This document shows, piece by piece, positions 35,858 to 47,775 of a DNA stretch of 64,000 nt. Under the pieces are notes generated by a model. That model had not been told where the DNA came from. It worked only from the letters and a program-made list of their open reading frames with translations, and made no database searches. The stretch spans positions 1,426,001-1,490,000 of the forward strand of contig JAIXMN010000002.1 in assembly GCA_025716815.1 (NCBI GenBank), written 5' to 3'. The stretch is from Dichotomocladium elegans (Eukaryota; Mucoromycota; Mucoromycetes; Mucorales; Lichtheimiaceae). A program made the position numbers and the translations under genes. Numbering within the stretch: the first letter of the stretch is position 1; every line of letters starts with the position of its first letter.

Positions 35858-36068
35858 AACAACGATCTCTCCCTCCCTTCCTCCCTCCCTCACCCCCGAC
35901 CGCTTCAGCCGCTGCGAGACCTCCTCCCCCGTTGCGTCGGAGCTTCAGGATAGGTGGTCACCCAATACGCACGCGTGCGCGCCTTTTCCTCTCTCGCTGC
36001 CTTTCTTGTTGCGCACATATACATACACCTACGCATACCTCCGCAGCCCGCTCCAACCCTCACTGGCC

Positions 36069-36526
36069 ATGGTATGTCTTGATTTCAACAATCCTAAAGT
36101 CGCAAATGTAAACTGATCAAGCGTCGCAGCTTTTTTATTCATTCTTCAAGACCCTTGTCGATCAGCAGGTGACGGTCGAATTAAAAAATGATCTTGCTAT
36201 CACCGGCACCTTGAAATCTGTAGACCAGTTCCTCAACATTAAGCTCGATGATATTATGGTGGTCGATGAGGAACGATATCCCCATATGGTACTCTCTCAG
36301 CGCTGACGCCCGACGGGGAAAGTCATAACGCCCCTTCCGTTAATCCTTGTATGTCTTTACCCCCCTCCTATAGAGCTCCGTCAAGAACTGCTTTATCCGC
36401 GGATCTGTCGTCCGCTATGTGCAGCTCCCTTCTCAAGCTGTCGATACCGCACTTCTCCAAGATGCTGCACGACGCGAAGCAGCGCAGCCTGCTGCTGCTC
36501 AGCAAAGCAACGTGCGTGTAAAATAA
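36069..36526 (+). CDS. LSM2: U6 snRNA-associated Sm-like protein LSm2
   Basis: Three coding exons: 36069-36071 (only ATG), 36130-36288 and 36374-36526, giving 104 residues. After the initiator Met the second exon starts LFYSFFKTLVDQQVTVEL, and the Sm fold follows with LNIKLDDIMVVDEERYPHM and the Sm2 motif NCFIRGSVVRYVQLP, nearly identical to other eukaryotes. LSm2 is part of the heptameric LSm2-8 ring that binds the U6 snRNA 3' end in the nucleus and the LSm1-7 ring in mRNA decay. The ATG-only exon is supported by GTATGT after ATG and a CAG acceptor just before the conserved Leu codon. A 5' leader of CT-rich sequence precedes it. Confidence 0.95.
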
Positions 36527-36841
36527 TAAACAAAAAAAAAGCACAACCCAGGAGAATATGAGGGAAGGAAAGGGTTCAAGATGATTTCTGTGAATGCCAT
36601 GAGTTGCTTGAACACATGTACTGTATGTGCGTAAGTGAAATATATGCGGGAGCAGTTTTTACTTTTTTTTTTTGTTGGTCTCGTGAACAAAAAGGGAGAG
36701 GAAGAGATTACACCGCTTGCTGCTGGTGCTGCTGGTGCTGCTGCTGGTGCTTGCTGCTGCCGCCACAGCGCTGCCCTCCATTTTCTCGCTTCTTCTCTCC
36801 TTTTTCTCTTTCTCTTCTTTCTTCCTTCTTTCTGTGTGTTC

Positions 36842-37722
36842 ATGATGCCTTCCTTTTTTGGGCTCAAGCGCTTGTCCGCAAGCGACATCTTCTTTCGACG
36901 AAAGAAAGACCCATCATCCCGACACCCGCAACCGGCAAAGCAGAAGCGGTCACTTTCAGTGAGTGACGAACCTCACCACCGGCCGAGTATCGACTATCAT
37001 TCGCGAGTATATGACCACGAACTCGCTACCAAGTTTGGCGATAATGTCATGGTGAACGATCTCGAACTCCTATTGTCAATGGAGACTCAGGCTCGTATGG
37101 AGGCTATCGAGGCTCGGGAAAGGAGATCAAGAAGACTGAGGTTCTCACTGCCACCACCGCCCTTGCGGCCTACGGACTCACCCTCTCCGCCTTCCCTCCA
37201 GCTACAACAAGAGTCTTCCTCGGGTCGGTGGCGCCACTGGGGAAGACGAAACAGTAGCATCAGCAGCAGCAGCAGCAGCAGCAGGAGAAGAAGGAGCAGC
37301 GACGGCGGTGGCATCGCTCAGCGACGACAAAGTAGTGTTGGCTCGCCTAACAGTTCACAAACGAGTTTTTCGAGTCAAGAACGAAAACCTCATCCTCGGC
37401 CCGAGATCGGACTTTCCAGCCGTGTTCAACTTATTCGACGCCCCTTGCCGACCTACGGCACTGTACGCTTCATCGGCTCAGTCGATTTTGCTCCTGGTGC
37501 AGAGTGGATTGGGGTCGAACTCGACAGTCGAGGTAAGGAAAAGAAAAGTAGGACTGTGCCAACGGATACTCACCCTCCTGTTCCCTATTTCTAGTCGGCA
37601 AGAACGATGGATCTGTTAAAGGGATTCGGTACTTTGATACCGACCGAGACAGAGGCATCTTTACGCTCCGAGAAGACTTGGCACTTATCGTGGAGGATGA
37701 CAGGACGAGCGACAGCGACTGA
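36842..37722 (+). CDS. CAP-Gly domain protein
   Basis: Two exons, 36842-37532 and 37595-37722, give 272 residues. The first 200 are Ser/Arg/Pro-rich, with a poly-Ser run coded by AGC repeats at 37261-37285. The C-terminal third is a CAP-Gly domain: YGTVRFIGSVDFAPGAEW, then the diagnostic GKNDGSVKGIRYF rebuilt just after the intron, and GIFTLREDLAL at the end. CAP-Gly domains bind the acidic tails of tubulin or EB/CLIP proteins, so a role at microtubules is likely. Most family members carry the domain with coiled coils; none is seen here. The frame is open upstream into pyrimidine-rich leader sequence, so the ATG at 36842 is the likely start. Confidence 0.85.
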
Positions 37723-37780
37723 CTGTCGCTATTGTAAATAGTATGTATAACCAATGGTTCTTCCCAGCCCAGCTTTGTTC

Positions 37781-37786
37781 AATAAA
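37781..37786 (+). terminator. Polyadenylation signal of the CAP-Gly gene
   Basis: AATAAA lies 59 bp past the stop codon of the CAP-Gly gene, in a suitable position for 3' end formation. No transcript evidence is available. Confidence 0.45.
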
Positions 37787-38358
37787 GATCATATGCTGGG
37801 TGCTTTCCTCCTCTTCCCCACACGCTATCTCTTTCCCCAAAACTGATGGGGAAAACCGGTCATGCGACCTTCCTGCAATTGATGGCCGGTCGAACCGAGA
37901 AACACCCATTCCCGTTTCTCCGACCAACCATCAACTGTGTATTAGCTACGCATAAAAGATGGTTTCTTTCTACTCTTGCTCCTCCTTCAGCCACACGAAA
38001 GCCTCCCGCTTTCACCTTGTTTTTCTTTTACATAGGATCGCCAATACCCTAACCAATATCGGGGATCAGTACACTGCGTCCGTGCAACGTTGCAAGTTGT
38101 CATTATCAAAAGAACTGATATCGTTTGGAACGCAGCGATCTGGTGGTGGGAAAGGAGAGGACCCTACGCGAATACAGTCAATAACCCTGTATGTGAATAA
38201 ATACATGGCCTTGTATACATAAAATATAAGGACCGGCAAACAAACTTGTGGTCCGCTACATAGATTATTACGATTACGCACTACAGCATATTCTAAAAGA
38301 AAAAGAACTTCTCTTCTCTATAGATTATTAAATCACCCCTCTTTTATCGGTTCTTCAC
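37787..38358. other. Convergent intergenic space, no gene seen
   Basis: Tail-to-tail region between the CAP-Gly gene (+) and PP5 (-). It is AT-rich with short frames only. Confidence 0.5.
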
Positions 38359-40647
38359 CTAGAACAGTCCACTAAATTGGCTAGCGTATTGCATAGGCCG
38401 GACCTGGGGATGAGGCTAGATTGCATTTATCAGTCTTCAGATGATCCGTTAGAAACAAGAGCAGGAATTGATATCTTACCACAGCCTCGAATTGCACATA
38501 GTCCAACTTCATATCCGGACTGATATTGATAAAAGCTCCCTTGTTGCCCACCGTATCACTAGTTTTTTTTTTATAATCAGTCGACATTTCCACCTCTCTT
38601 CAATTGGAACGTACCAGTAGTTGGGTGCCGAGAAGACAGTGACACATTGACCATTGTGTTCGATCACATATCCTTCCTCCTTGACCTCGTGGCTACGAAT
38701 CAACATGTCTACAGAAATAAAGAGTCAGTTTTGCTGCTCTACAGCTCTATGAAACGTGTTTTTGTGCTTTACCTAAGTTATTCCGTTCCAGGAAGTTCTT
38801 GGTGACATCCGGACCAAATTGGATGCCGACGCCACGTTTGCTCGGGCACCGTCCATTCTCAGGCTGAGGATCTGACCATAACAGCTCACACATGAGACCT
38901 GAAAAATATTATCAGCAAATTTGTACGGTAACCATGACAGTGCAGTACTTGCCATCTGAGCCCGGCTGCCGGATCGCTAGTCGATCGATCTTGCGAATGT
39001 CATCAAGCGTCACATCGTCGCGTGAGAATAAACCACCGTGGACAACCAATATCTTGTTTTGAATCACATGGGCTAACGGCAGCGCATTGAAAGTCTCCGA
39101 GAATAGCTAAATCATCATCAAAAAGCATGAGTATAATGCCTATTCCCTCCGGCCATGTTACCTTACATTGAACATAGTCTCATTAAACTTCGCTCGGACC
39201 TCTCCCTCAAATCCATACACCTTGTTCATATTGTCTGTCTCGTGGTTACCGCGGGCCAAAAACAGGCCATGGGGGTATAGCCACTTGTATGCAAACAAGG
39301 TCAGAATGACCTCCACCGAAAAACTGCCACGGTCCACAAAATCACCGTTAAACAGGTAGGCGTGCTTAGCGTCCGGATAGCCGTTGGTTTCAAAAATATT
39401 GATAAAATCGTAGAATTGGCCTAATCATCACAAACACACAGAGAGAAAGAGAAAGAATTAACCATCCTTCCTCCCTCTTTCCCCCCGATCATCCGCAATA
39501 CGTACCGTGGACATCACCGCAAACAGTGAGTGTACCGCTCTCAGGTACTTTCACGTCAATCAAGGATGGGGCTTCCATAATCAGTTTCCGGACGGCGAGA
39601 ATGATCTAGATGATTCTATCGTCAGCGTGCAAATCTAATCCAAAGAGAACCAAATACGACTTGCCTGGAACGCATATTTACGGTGGATAGTCTTTTGATT
39701 TTTAAATCGTTCAATCATCTGATCAATGAAGCGCTCATCAATGTCACCGTCGATCCTTGGACCGTCGTAAGAGGAGTCGACAGCTGGTTTGATCAATGGG
39801 TGTCAGTTGGACAGATGCACACGATAATATATGTATATACATATATATTTATCCATACTCATGGTCTCTATATCCAAACTCTCGGCGACACTGGGTTTGG
39901 TGTCATCATGCTTAACAAGAAAAGAGAAGGATCAGATGTCGTGCTTGGAGCCTAGTCATCACCCAACAATTTTTTCCCTTACCTCAAGCGCCTTTTCAAA
40001 CTCGATTCTTTTGACAATCTTTTGGCATTCATCTAACTTGGCCTTGGCATCCTTGTCACCAGGGGCTCGCTTAGACACCTAATAATTGAGCAATGTAAAG
40101 CCAGTGTTACTTCAAATAATTTACCTACAGATGTATACATACCACTCGAAGATCCCTAAGAGCATCCTTGAACTTGCCAAGGGCCATATTTGCAGACGCA
40201 CGGCGATAATTGGCCTAACAGAAGGATAATGAACGGTCAAAGATATTGCAGTTTTGTCCTTTCAAAGAAGATTGTATCGAACCTTGGTAAGGCCTGGATC
40301 GATTTTGAGTGCTGTTTCTGCATCACTTACGGAAAAAAAGAAAATATTGTCAGACACATGAAAGATCGACTTGCAACGCACCTCACTTACGCAATCGCAT
40401 AGCCATAAGCTTCTAGTTTAATATGACAGAAGGCACGGTTCGTGTAATAGGTAGCCACATTAGGATTCACCTCGATGGCGGCCGTGTATTTGTCAACAGC
40501 TTCTGCATACTTCTTTTCTGGAAATGAAACATCAGCGTTAGATCTGGAAGATTGCGACAGAGCTAACAGGCGAATCATACGTGAAAAAAGCGCATTGGCC
40601 TCAGCCTTGATTTTCTCAGCCTTGATCTTGTCGTCCTCAAGAGTCAT
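38359..40647 (-). CDS. PPT1: Serine/threonine protein phosphatase 5 (TPR-containing)
   Basis: A gene with roughly ten exons runs from [20 protein letters not shown] at 40647 to the stop at 38359 (YASQFSGLF). The N-terminal third consists of TPR repeats ([35 protein letters not shown]) that bind Hsp90. The PPP catalytic domain follows with intact metal and catalytic motifs [37 protein letters not shown] and [11 protein letters not shown], then [11 protein letters not shown] and FSAPNYCD. TPR plus PPP is diagnostic for PP5/Ppt1. The enzyme works with Hsp90 on client proteins in cytosol and nucleus. A TATA-like tatata lies about 50 bp before the ATG. Confidence 0.94.
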
Positions 40648-41498
40648 TATAGGTAGATAAAGAGAGTGAAGAAGAGGAAGGGAGAGGGAAAGAGCGGACG
40701 TATATATGAAGGGGGAAAGAAAACAGGCGGGACGAGCAACGAAAAAGCGATTGGTCAAAGGAATGCGAATTTCCTATCCTAGCAAAGATATTTTTTCTCT
40801 TCATGATCCATCTGTCACATATCCGCTCCACATGTCAGAAGTGCCTGTTCCAGAAACCACTGAATCCATCGCTGTCCAAAAATCAAGGGCTCACACACTG
40901 ACTTACTACATATCTCATGCCAGTATCTTTAATTGGGGGATTTGCAATGGCATGAAAAGCTAAATTCCAGTTGATATCCTCCCTTGAACATTGATAGCTC
41001 ATGCTAATCTTTGAGTTGCACCAGCCATGCTGCCCAGATGGAATTTAGCGCCGTGTCCTTCCCCACCTCGTACAGATACTTATCATTGACGTATCGCTGG
41101 TAAAACTTGTATCGAACATAGACTCGCATGGACTTGAATAAAAACGATTGACATGGTCTAGTATAGGCAGTGGCACGACGTACAAAAGCATCTGATAAAT
41201 CTCATGCTGCTGAGAAATGGATCATACATGATAGGGGCGGGGCGTTGGAGGATGTTGACTGTGTGTAACGTGATACCTTCAATCAGCGAGCCAGAGCGAG
41301 AGAGCGCGGGGCGCCCCATCAGCCCAGTACTATTTCTCCCCGCTGCAGCAGCGAAAACGACGCCGGTCACCGCAGGGCGTGTGCATGTGTGTGTGTGCGC
41401 GCGCGCGTAGTGTGTGTTTCAAAAGTTCTATAAGCTCCCTCTTTCTCTTTCGCTCTCCCGCCTACTTTTTATCGTCTCGCCTTCCGTTTCATCCCAAC
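40648..41498. other. Divergent intergenic region between PP5 and VMA6
   Basis: A head-to-head space of 851 bp serving two promoters. A GT/GC dinucleotide run lies at about 41384-41416, and a CT-rich stretch precedes the VMA6 ATG. No gene was seen inside. Confidence 0.5.
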
Positions 41499-42925
41499 AT
41501 GGCATCCGCACTTTTTTACAATGAAAATGACGGCTATATTGACGGCATCCTACGAGGTTATTTTGCTGGTATCCTTAACTCGTCGCAATATCTTAACTTT
41601 ACGCAATGCGAGACATTGGAAGGTATGCAGGCGCAACGGGCTGTCAATCTCCCCCCCCACAACTTTCTTATGCCTTAACATTCTCTAAAGATCTCCGTCT
41701 CCAAATTGGCGCCACGGATTATGGCACATTGCTCCAGAATGAGCCTTCTCCTATTGCAACATCGACGATTGGCGAGCGCTTGACGGAACGTCTCGTTGAG
41801 GAATTTAACTATATTCGTGCCAATGCGGTGGAGCCTCTCTCTAAGTTTTTGGACTACATCACGCAAGTAGCTTGACCTCCTAAATGACACTCCAGCATAA
41901 TCGTCTCTTCCCTTCCTCCGTCTCTCTCTCTCTCTCTCACTCTCACTCTCACTCTCACGCACTTTCCACAATGCGCTCTAATACAGCTTGATATAGATAC
42001 CAATACATGATTGACAACGTCATCTTGCTCATTACTGGCACATTGCATGAGCGCGATACACACGAACTGCTGGAACGTTGCCACCCTCTCGGCCAGTTCG
42101 ATGCAATGCCTGCACTGTGTGTGGCGACGACTGTGGCTGAATTGTACAATACGGTGTTGGTCGAAACGCCCCTTGCCCCTTATTTTGCTAACTGTTTGAG
42201 CGCACAAGACCTCGACGAGTTGAATATCGAGATTATCCGCAACACACTCTATAAGGCCTATCTTGAGGACTTTTACGCGTTCTGTAAATCGATTGGTGGT
42301 CCTACGGGCGAGGTCATGGGGGATATTCTCCAGGTAAAGTAGTAGTAGTAGTAGACAGAGAGAAGGGGAGAGCGAGCGTGTTGCTTGAGGAGTGTTGCTT
42401 CTCAGAACTTTCTTCGATGGCTCATGGGTTGAGATTGGTTCCGCTTAGTTTGAGGCCGACCGCCGTACGATCAACATCACGATCAACTCCTTTGGTACCG
42501 AGTTGCCCAAGGATGACCGCAAGAAGCTCTTTCCTGAGATCGGTCGACTATACCCCGACGGCAACGCCAAGCTAGCTATCGCGGATGAATTCGAGCAAGT
42601 CAAGGCTACTTGCGAAGTTTTTCATGTAGGCTCTTCAACAATTCTCCAAAACATGCTCGGATTCAGAATCTAACTCTTCCACCGCTTTAAAAAGGAATAT
42701 CGCTCTTTCTTTGACGCCACCGCGAGCGGCAAGACGCTCGAGGACAAGTTCTTTGAGCATGAGGTTTTCCTCAACCGACTCGCGTTCCAGCAGCAATTCA
42801 ACTTTGGTGTCTTTTACGCATACTTGAAGCTGAAGGAGCAGGAAATTCGTAACATTGTATGGATTGCCGAATGTATCGCGCAAAACCAAAAGGACCGCAT
42901 CAACAGCTATATCCCCGTCCTGTAG
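41499..42925 (+). CDS. VMA6: V-type ATPase subunit d
   Basis: Five exons (41499-41622, 41691-41862, 41997-42333, 42449-42625, 42695-42925) give 346 residues, within one residue of the yeast protein. The N-terminus ([18 protein letters not shown]) and the segment [17 protein letters not shown] are typical of subunit d, as is the end [18 protein letters not shown]. Subunit d sits on the membrane side of the V-ATPase, linking the central stalk to the proteolipid ring, and is needed to acidify the vacuole. Intron 2 must use a GC donor (GCAAGT) to rebuild DYITYQYMID. Intron 4 has a GTAGGC donor. Transcription diverges from PP5. Confidence 0.95.
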
Positions 42926-43245
42926 GCTCTCTTTCTCCTCACTAAATCCCACCCCCCTCACCCTTCTTTTATTTCTCCTTCTCCGTGTCTCATCCACACG
43001 TCAAGAACATATATAAAAGAGAATGTTCTCGTCACATGCATTTCGCCGATCCTGCTAATGGGTAAAACATAGATACTATTCAAAACAAAAAGACTTTATT
43101 GTAAATCTTCTTCGCGTGTACTTCCTCGTATCGAGACATGGTGGAAGGGTGGTGGGGGATATGATGCACATGGTGATGTCTAAGAAGAAAGAGAGAGAGA
43201 GAGAAAAAAGAGAAAACGTTTCTACTACTACTGCAACTGCTCCAT

Positions 43246-46182
43246 TTACAACTTGTCATAGTACTTGTCAAGGCCAGGAATGTCCTCAACAAGACCCTTT
43301 CTCTTACGAACAGCACGGATGATATCATAGACCTTATTGCCGGCCTCCATGGGGTTGCCGGACATAGCCTGCCAGTGGTCAAAGACAGCCTGGGGGAAGG
43401 CCTGACCACCCGTGGCAGCACGAAGATCAGCAGTGAAGCCGAACGACTCGTTGATGGGCATGTGAGCCTTGACGGTCACAATGGGGGTACCAGGACGTTG
43501 CTCCTCGGAGAAGACAACACCACGGCGACGGTTGAGAACGGAGTAGATACCACCAATGGCGTTCTCGGGGCACTGAATCTCGACAAGGTAGACGGGTTCC
43601 TGGACACCAGGAGCGGCAGTCAACATGGAGGCGTAGACAACACGACGGAAGGTGGGGATGATCTGTCCACCACCTCTGTGAATGGCATCAGCGTGGAGGG
43701 TGACATCCAGGATGTTGAAGCGACAGCCACGGAGGTTCTCCTCAGCAAGAGGACCTTCCTTGGTGGCCCACTGGAAGGCGGCAACGCAGGAGTCCTTGAT
43801 TTCGTTAAGGTACTGAACAGCCTTGGTCACGTCAACAACAAGGTTGGGACCGGTAGCATCGGGACCGAAGCACCAAATCTTACGGGCCTCAGTGACGTCC
43901 CAGTTGTAGGTGTCGGCAAGGACACGGGCACGGGCCTTGAAATCGTCCTTAGGACCGATCTTGCCGTTCTCAATGTCGTTAGCAAGGTCGTCATCCAAGG
44001 GCATAGCGCGCATGAAGATACGGTTGTGCTTGTTGGGCGACTTGGAGAGACAGTCCATGGAGGATTCGGCAGTGACGGTCTCACGGTACTGGACAACGGG
44101 GTCACCAGTGCGGATGGGAACCTGGGCGTGCTCCTCCTCGAGATCCTTCAAGATAATTTCCAAGTGAAGCTCACCAGCACCAGCAACGATGTGTTCACCA
44201 GAGTCAGAGGTGTAGGTCAACACACAGGGATCAGACTTGGCAAGACGCTTGAGACCTTCGACGAGCTTGGGCAAGTCGTTTGCGTTCTTAACCTCGACAG
44301 CAACCTGCACGACAGGAGAGACAGAGAACTTCATGACCTTCATGTTGTGGGCGACCTCAGAGGTGGTGATGGTACCAGACTTAACCAAGAACTGATCAAC
44401 ACCAACCAAACCGATAATGTTACCGGCAGGGCAGTCATCGATGGCCTCGACGTTACGGCCCATCATGAGAACAGTGCGCTGAATAGCCTTGATGTGCAAG
44501 TCGGTCTTGGTGCCGGGCTCGTAGTTGGGACCCTGGATGCGGACCTTGAGACCAGCACGGGCGGTACCAGAGAAGACACGACCGAAAGCATAGAAGCGAC
44601 CCTTATCGGAGGTGGGCACCATCTTGGAGACGTAGAGCATGAGAGGACCGTTGGGGTCGCAGTCACGGATACCGATGGCGCACTCATCATCGACGGGACC
44701 TTCGTACAAGTTCTGCACACGGTAGCGCTGGGCAGTGACGGGAGAGGGCAAGTGGATACAAATCATCTCCAAGAGAGCATCACCAGCAGGCAAGAACTTG
44801 CGCATGACAACCTTGAGCAACTGCTTGCCCTCGAGGTCACGCTCATCGCTGGTAAGCTTGATGTCGAGCTTCTCGAGAAGGACAGCAACCTGGTCCTTCT
44901 TGTAGTTCATGACGGAGTCGAAGATCTTGTAGATAGGATCCAAGACGAACATGTTGAAGGCACGGTCAACCTTGCCATCAGACTTGTTGGACCACTTCTT
45001 GGTCTTGGGGTTGAAGTAGTTCTCACCCCAGAGACGCTGCATCATCTTCTCCTTATCAACACCGAACTTCTTGGAGTAGCGGACAGCGAACTGGCGAAGA
45101 GTGAAACCCCAACCGTGGAGACCGGACGCGAAAGCGACGGTACCCTTCTCGGGGTAGACCTGAACATCACCAAGAGCCTCATCGAAGTAGGTGGCGATGA
45201 TAACGTTAACGGATTCGATGGTACGAGCGAAAGCCTATCGAAAAGAATTTCTCAGTCAGCACCCCGATAGATCTCAGAGCAGGCGGAAGCCCTTACGTTG
45301 TACAACTCCTCCTTCTCCAACTGAAGCTCAAGAAGAGCACGATCAATCTTGTTAATGACAATAACAGGCTTGATGCGCTCACCAAGGGCCTGACGCAAAA
45401 CAGTCTCAGTCTGGACGCACACACCATCGATACAGTCGACAACGACAAGAGCACCATCAGTGACACGGAGGGCAGCAGTGACTTCGGAAGAGAAGTCAAC
45501 GTGACCGGGGGAATCGATCAAGTTAATCAAGAAATCGTGACCTATCGAATGTTTTTGTGGTCAATGTTGATCCTGTGCGTAACAAAGGAAAATAGATGTG
45601 CTCACCATCAACCTTCTGGTTCTTGATCTCCTTGACGTCCTCAGGGTTCTCCATCTGGAAATACATGGAGATAGCAGTGGACTTGATAGTGATACCACGC
45701 TCCTGCTCATCCTTGCGGGTGTCCATGAAACGGGTCTCACCAGCGCGACCGGCAGAGATAATACCGGCCTTGGAGACGAGGGAATCAGTCAAGGTCGACT
45801 TGCCGTGATCGACGTGGGCAATGACGGACATGTTACGAACATTCGTAACTTTGTCCTATGATACATTAATGGGTGATTAGAAAAGAACTGCTGCGACGAA
45901 TTTCTCAGGTTGAGCTGCGGCTTACCATCAAACCGCGGATCTCTTCAACAGTAAAATTCTATTTAACGAAAAAGCTCATTGTGAGATGGGATTCTCCATT
46001 GGGTGCATTTTGCAACATTCAAGCGCTCGTACTTACCACTAATTAAAGATATATGACATAGGATAAATAGATAAGGTTTTAGAAATTTTTCCCATATGCA
46101 TGCATGCATCAACCATCCATCCGTCAATATGGATGAACTATGGATGTATTTTGTTTACTGTTTCATGCTTTGACCTACCCAT
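43246..46182 (-). CDS. EFT1: Translation elongation factor eEF2
   Basis: Six coding pieces (46179-46182, 46037-46038, 45926-45958, 45606-45855, 45297-45541, 43246-45234) give 840 residues, almost exactly the family length. The G domain has [41 protein letters not shown] and [10 protein letters not shown]. The diphthamide loop [18 protein letters not shown] and C-terminus GLDKYYDKL are intact. eEF2 is the GTPase that moves tRNA and mRNA through the ribosome. The start [13 protein letters not shown] can be rebuilt only as ATGG plus a 2-nt exon TG plus AATTTT. Codon choice is strongly biased, as expected for high expression, and this leaves a 631-codon antisense frame that is a shadow. Confidence 0.95.
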
Positions 46183-46455
46183 TTTGACACGAGAGAGTAC
46201 TCAAAAGGATTGAAGGGAAAGGATTCGTTTACTGCGACAGGAACCTCCATTATACACCGCTCTCTCTCTTCTCTCCTCCAAACCCCCCGCCAAATCGAAT
46301 ACGTCCCGCGCCACCCCCCCACCATCTCTGCGCATCACCTTCACCCCCAAAACCCGGTGACCCCCGGGGATCTCACCGCCCACCCCATCTGGCTTGCCCG
46401 TTTGCGGAATATGAAATTCACACATATTTTTCTGTTGTTCCATTATAGGAAAAGT

Positions 46456-47668
46456 TCAAGTCAATTTATATCGAGGAGCTCGTCCATATAGGACAGTTGC
46501 AAAGATGACCATAATAGCTCCAACTACGAAGAATAACGACGGTTGGAATTCGAAAAAGTAAAAGCTAATGCTCGTCGATAGAATGATTGAGACACTTGTG
46601 GCAAAGGCTTTTGAGATGTTGTCTATGAGACGCTCCGTCGTTAGTCAATCAATCCGGGGCAAAAACGTTATGGAAACTTTCTTTTTTTTTATTTACCTGC
46701 ATACTTGACCACAACCGCCACCACGAGACCACCGAGCGCTTGATTGGCAATTACAAGCCAGGTCAGCCAATTGTATCCTTGAAACAGCCCGCCCTGTCTA
46801 ATCTTGCCACCGTCATTAGCAACCATGGCTACGATAGAGCAGAGCAGCGCAAACACCCCAAGCTGGATATTACGGATCCACATGCTCGTATCAGACGATT
46901 TGAGTAACTTTTCAAAATAGCAGCCAGCAAAACCGGATGATATACAGCTGGCAAGAACAGCTATCAAACCAAGCAGAGGGTTTTCTTGCGGCTTGTCGCG
47001 CTGGTGTTCCTGCGCCGCCAGCGGTGATGAAGGAGGTGGCTGGAGCTGTACGAGCGTGACCCCAACCATGAGGATCAAAAGCGCCGTCCACTGGTGTCGG
47101 CTAATGGTGCGGTGAAGCAGGACAATTGAAAAGAGGGCAGTCGAGAGGGTCTTGAGTTGATATGTGATTTGGAACGTTGCTGCCTCGAGGTTGCTGAGCG
47201 CCACATAAAGCCAATTGTTTTGAAGAGCGTACAGCCCAGCCGGAATAGCCATCTTCAGCCATTCGCGTGGGTTGTGAAATATTTCATGAAGACTCGCCCG
47301 ATCCGATCGCTCATGCCTCAACACTGCCAGGCAGAGCAGAAGCTTTAATATTTCAGCCATTACCACTGCTGTGGACGGAACGTACAACTGATCTTCTTGG
47401 CCATTGCTTTTAATGCGAGAATATCGCATCATGATTACGAGCATCGTGTTCTGTGCAACAAGGATCGCGAGTGAAAGTTGTTTTCGTGACAGTCCGTGCA
47501 TGGTGGTAATGGATCGTTGCGATGCTAGCTTCAAATAAGCATATACGTTTACACTACACACTGCTCCAGGTGGCCTCGTACAAAAGCACATACTCACTCA
47601 CCTCTTTTACGGAGAGAGTCGATATCACGGCTGTTTGTAGGTAATATCAAATCATGTCTTCGAGCCAT
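46456..47668 (-). CDS. UDP-galactose / UDP-GlcNAc-type nucleotide-sugar transporter (SLC35A family)
   Basis: Three exons: a short first exon from ATG at 47668 (MARRHDLILPTNSRDIDS), a long exon of about 46700-47530, and a last one ending at 46456. The membrane core has the family motifs QNTMLVIMMRYSR, PSTAVVMAEILKLLLC, QNNWLYVALSNLEAATFQ and YQLKTLSTALFS, followed by NQALGGLVVAVVVKYADNI and FFVVGAIMVIFATVLYG. About ten membrane segments are present. The protein exchanges UDP-sugars for UMP across the Golgi membrane to supply glycosylation. Substrate (UDP-Gal or UDP-GlcNAc) cannot be decided from sequence alone. The first-exon join is inferred from frame; an internal start at 47501 (MHGLSRKQ) is an alternative. 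Confidence 0.88.
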
Positions 47669-47775
47669 ATATTGCATGGGAATTCCGTTTCAAAGCATTA
47701 ATGAAGAAACATGGGTATCAAGGCCCTTCTTCAATATCAGCAATTTATTCTAAAAGATGACAATCAAAGCCTAAA

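Noticed and set aside
36635..36841. N-terminal extension of the CAP-Gly protein
   Set aside because: The stretch translates into Phe/Leu and Ala/Cys runs from pyrimidine-rich and GCT repeats; it looks like a 5' leader.
8880..41416. Dinucleotide and triplet runs as CRISPR-like or regulatory arrays
   Set aside because: They are ordinary microsatellites without spacer-repeat structure.
43375..45270. Long plus-strand frame opposite eEF2 as a gene
   Set aside because: It mirrors the biased codons of a fully conserved eEF2 exon, and its product has no family features.
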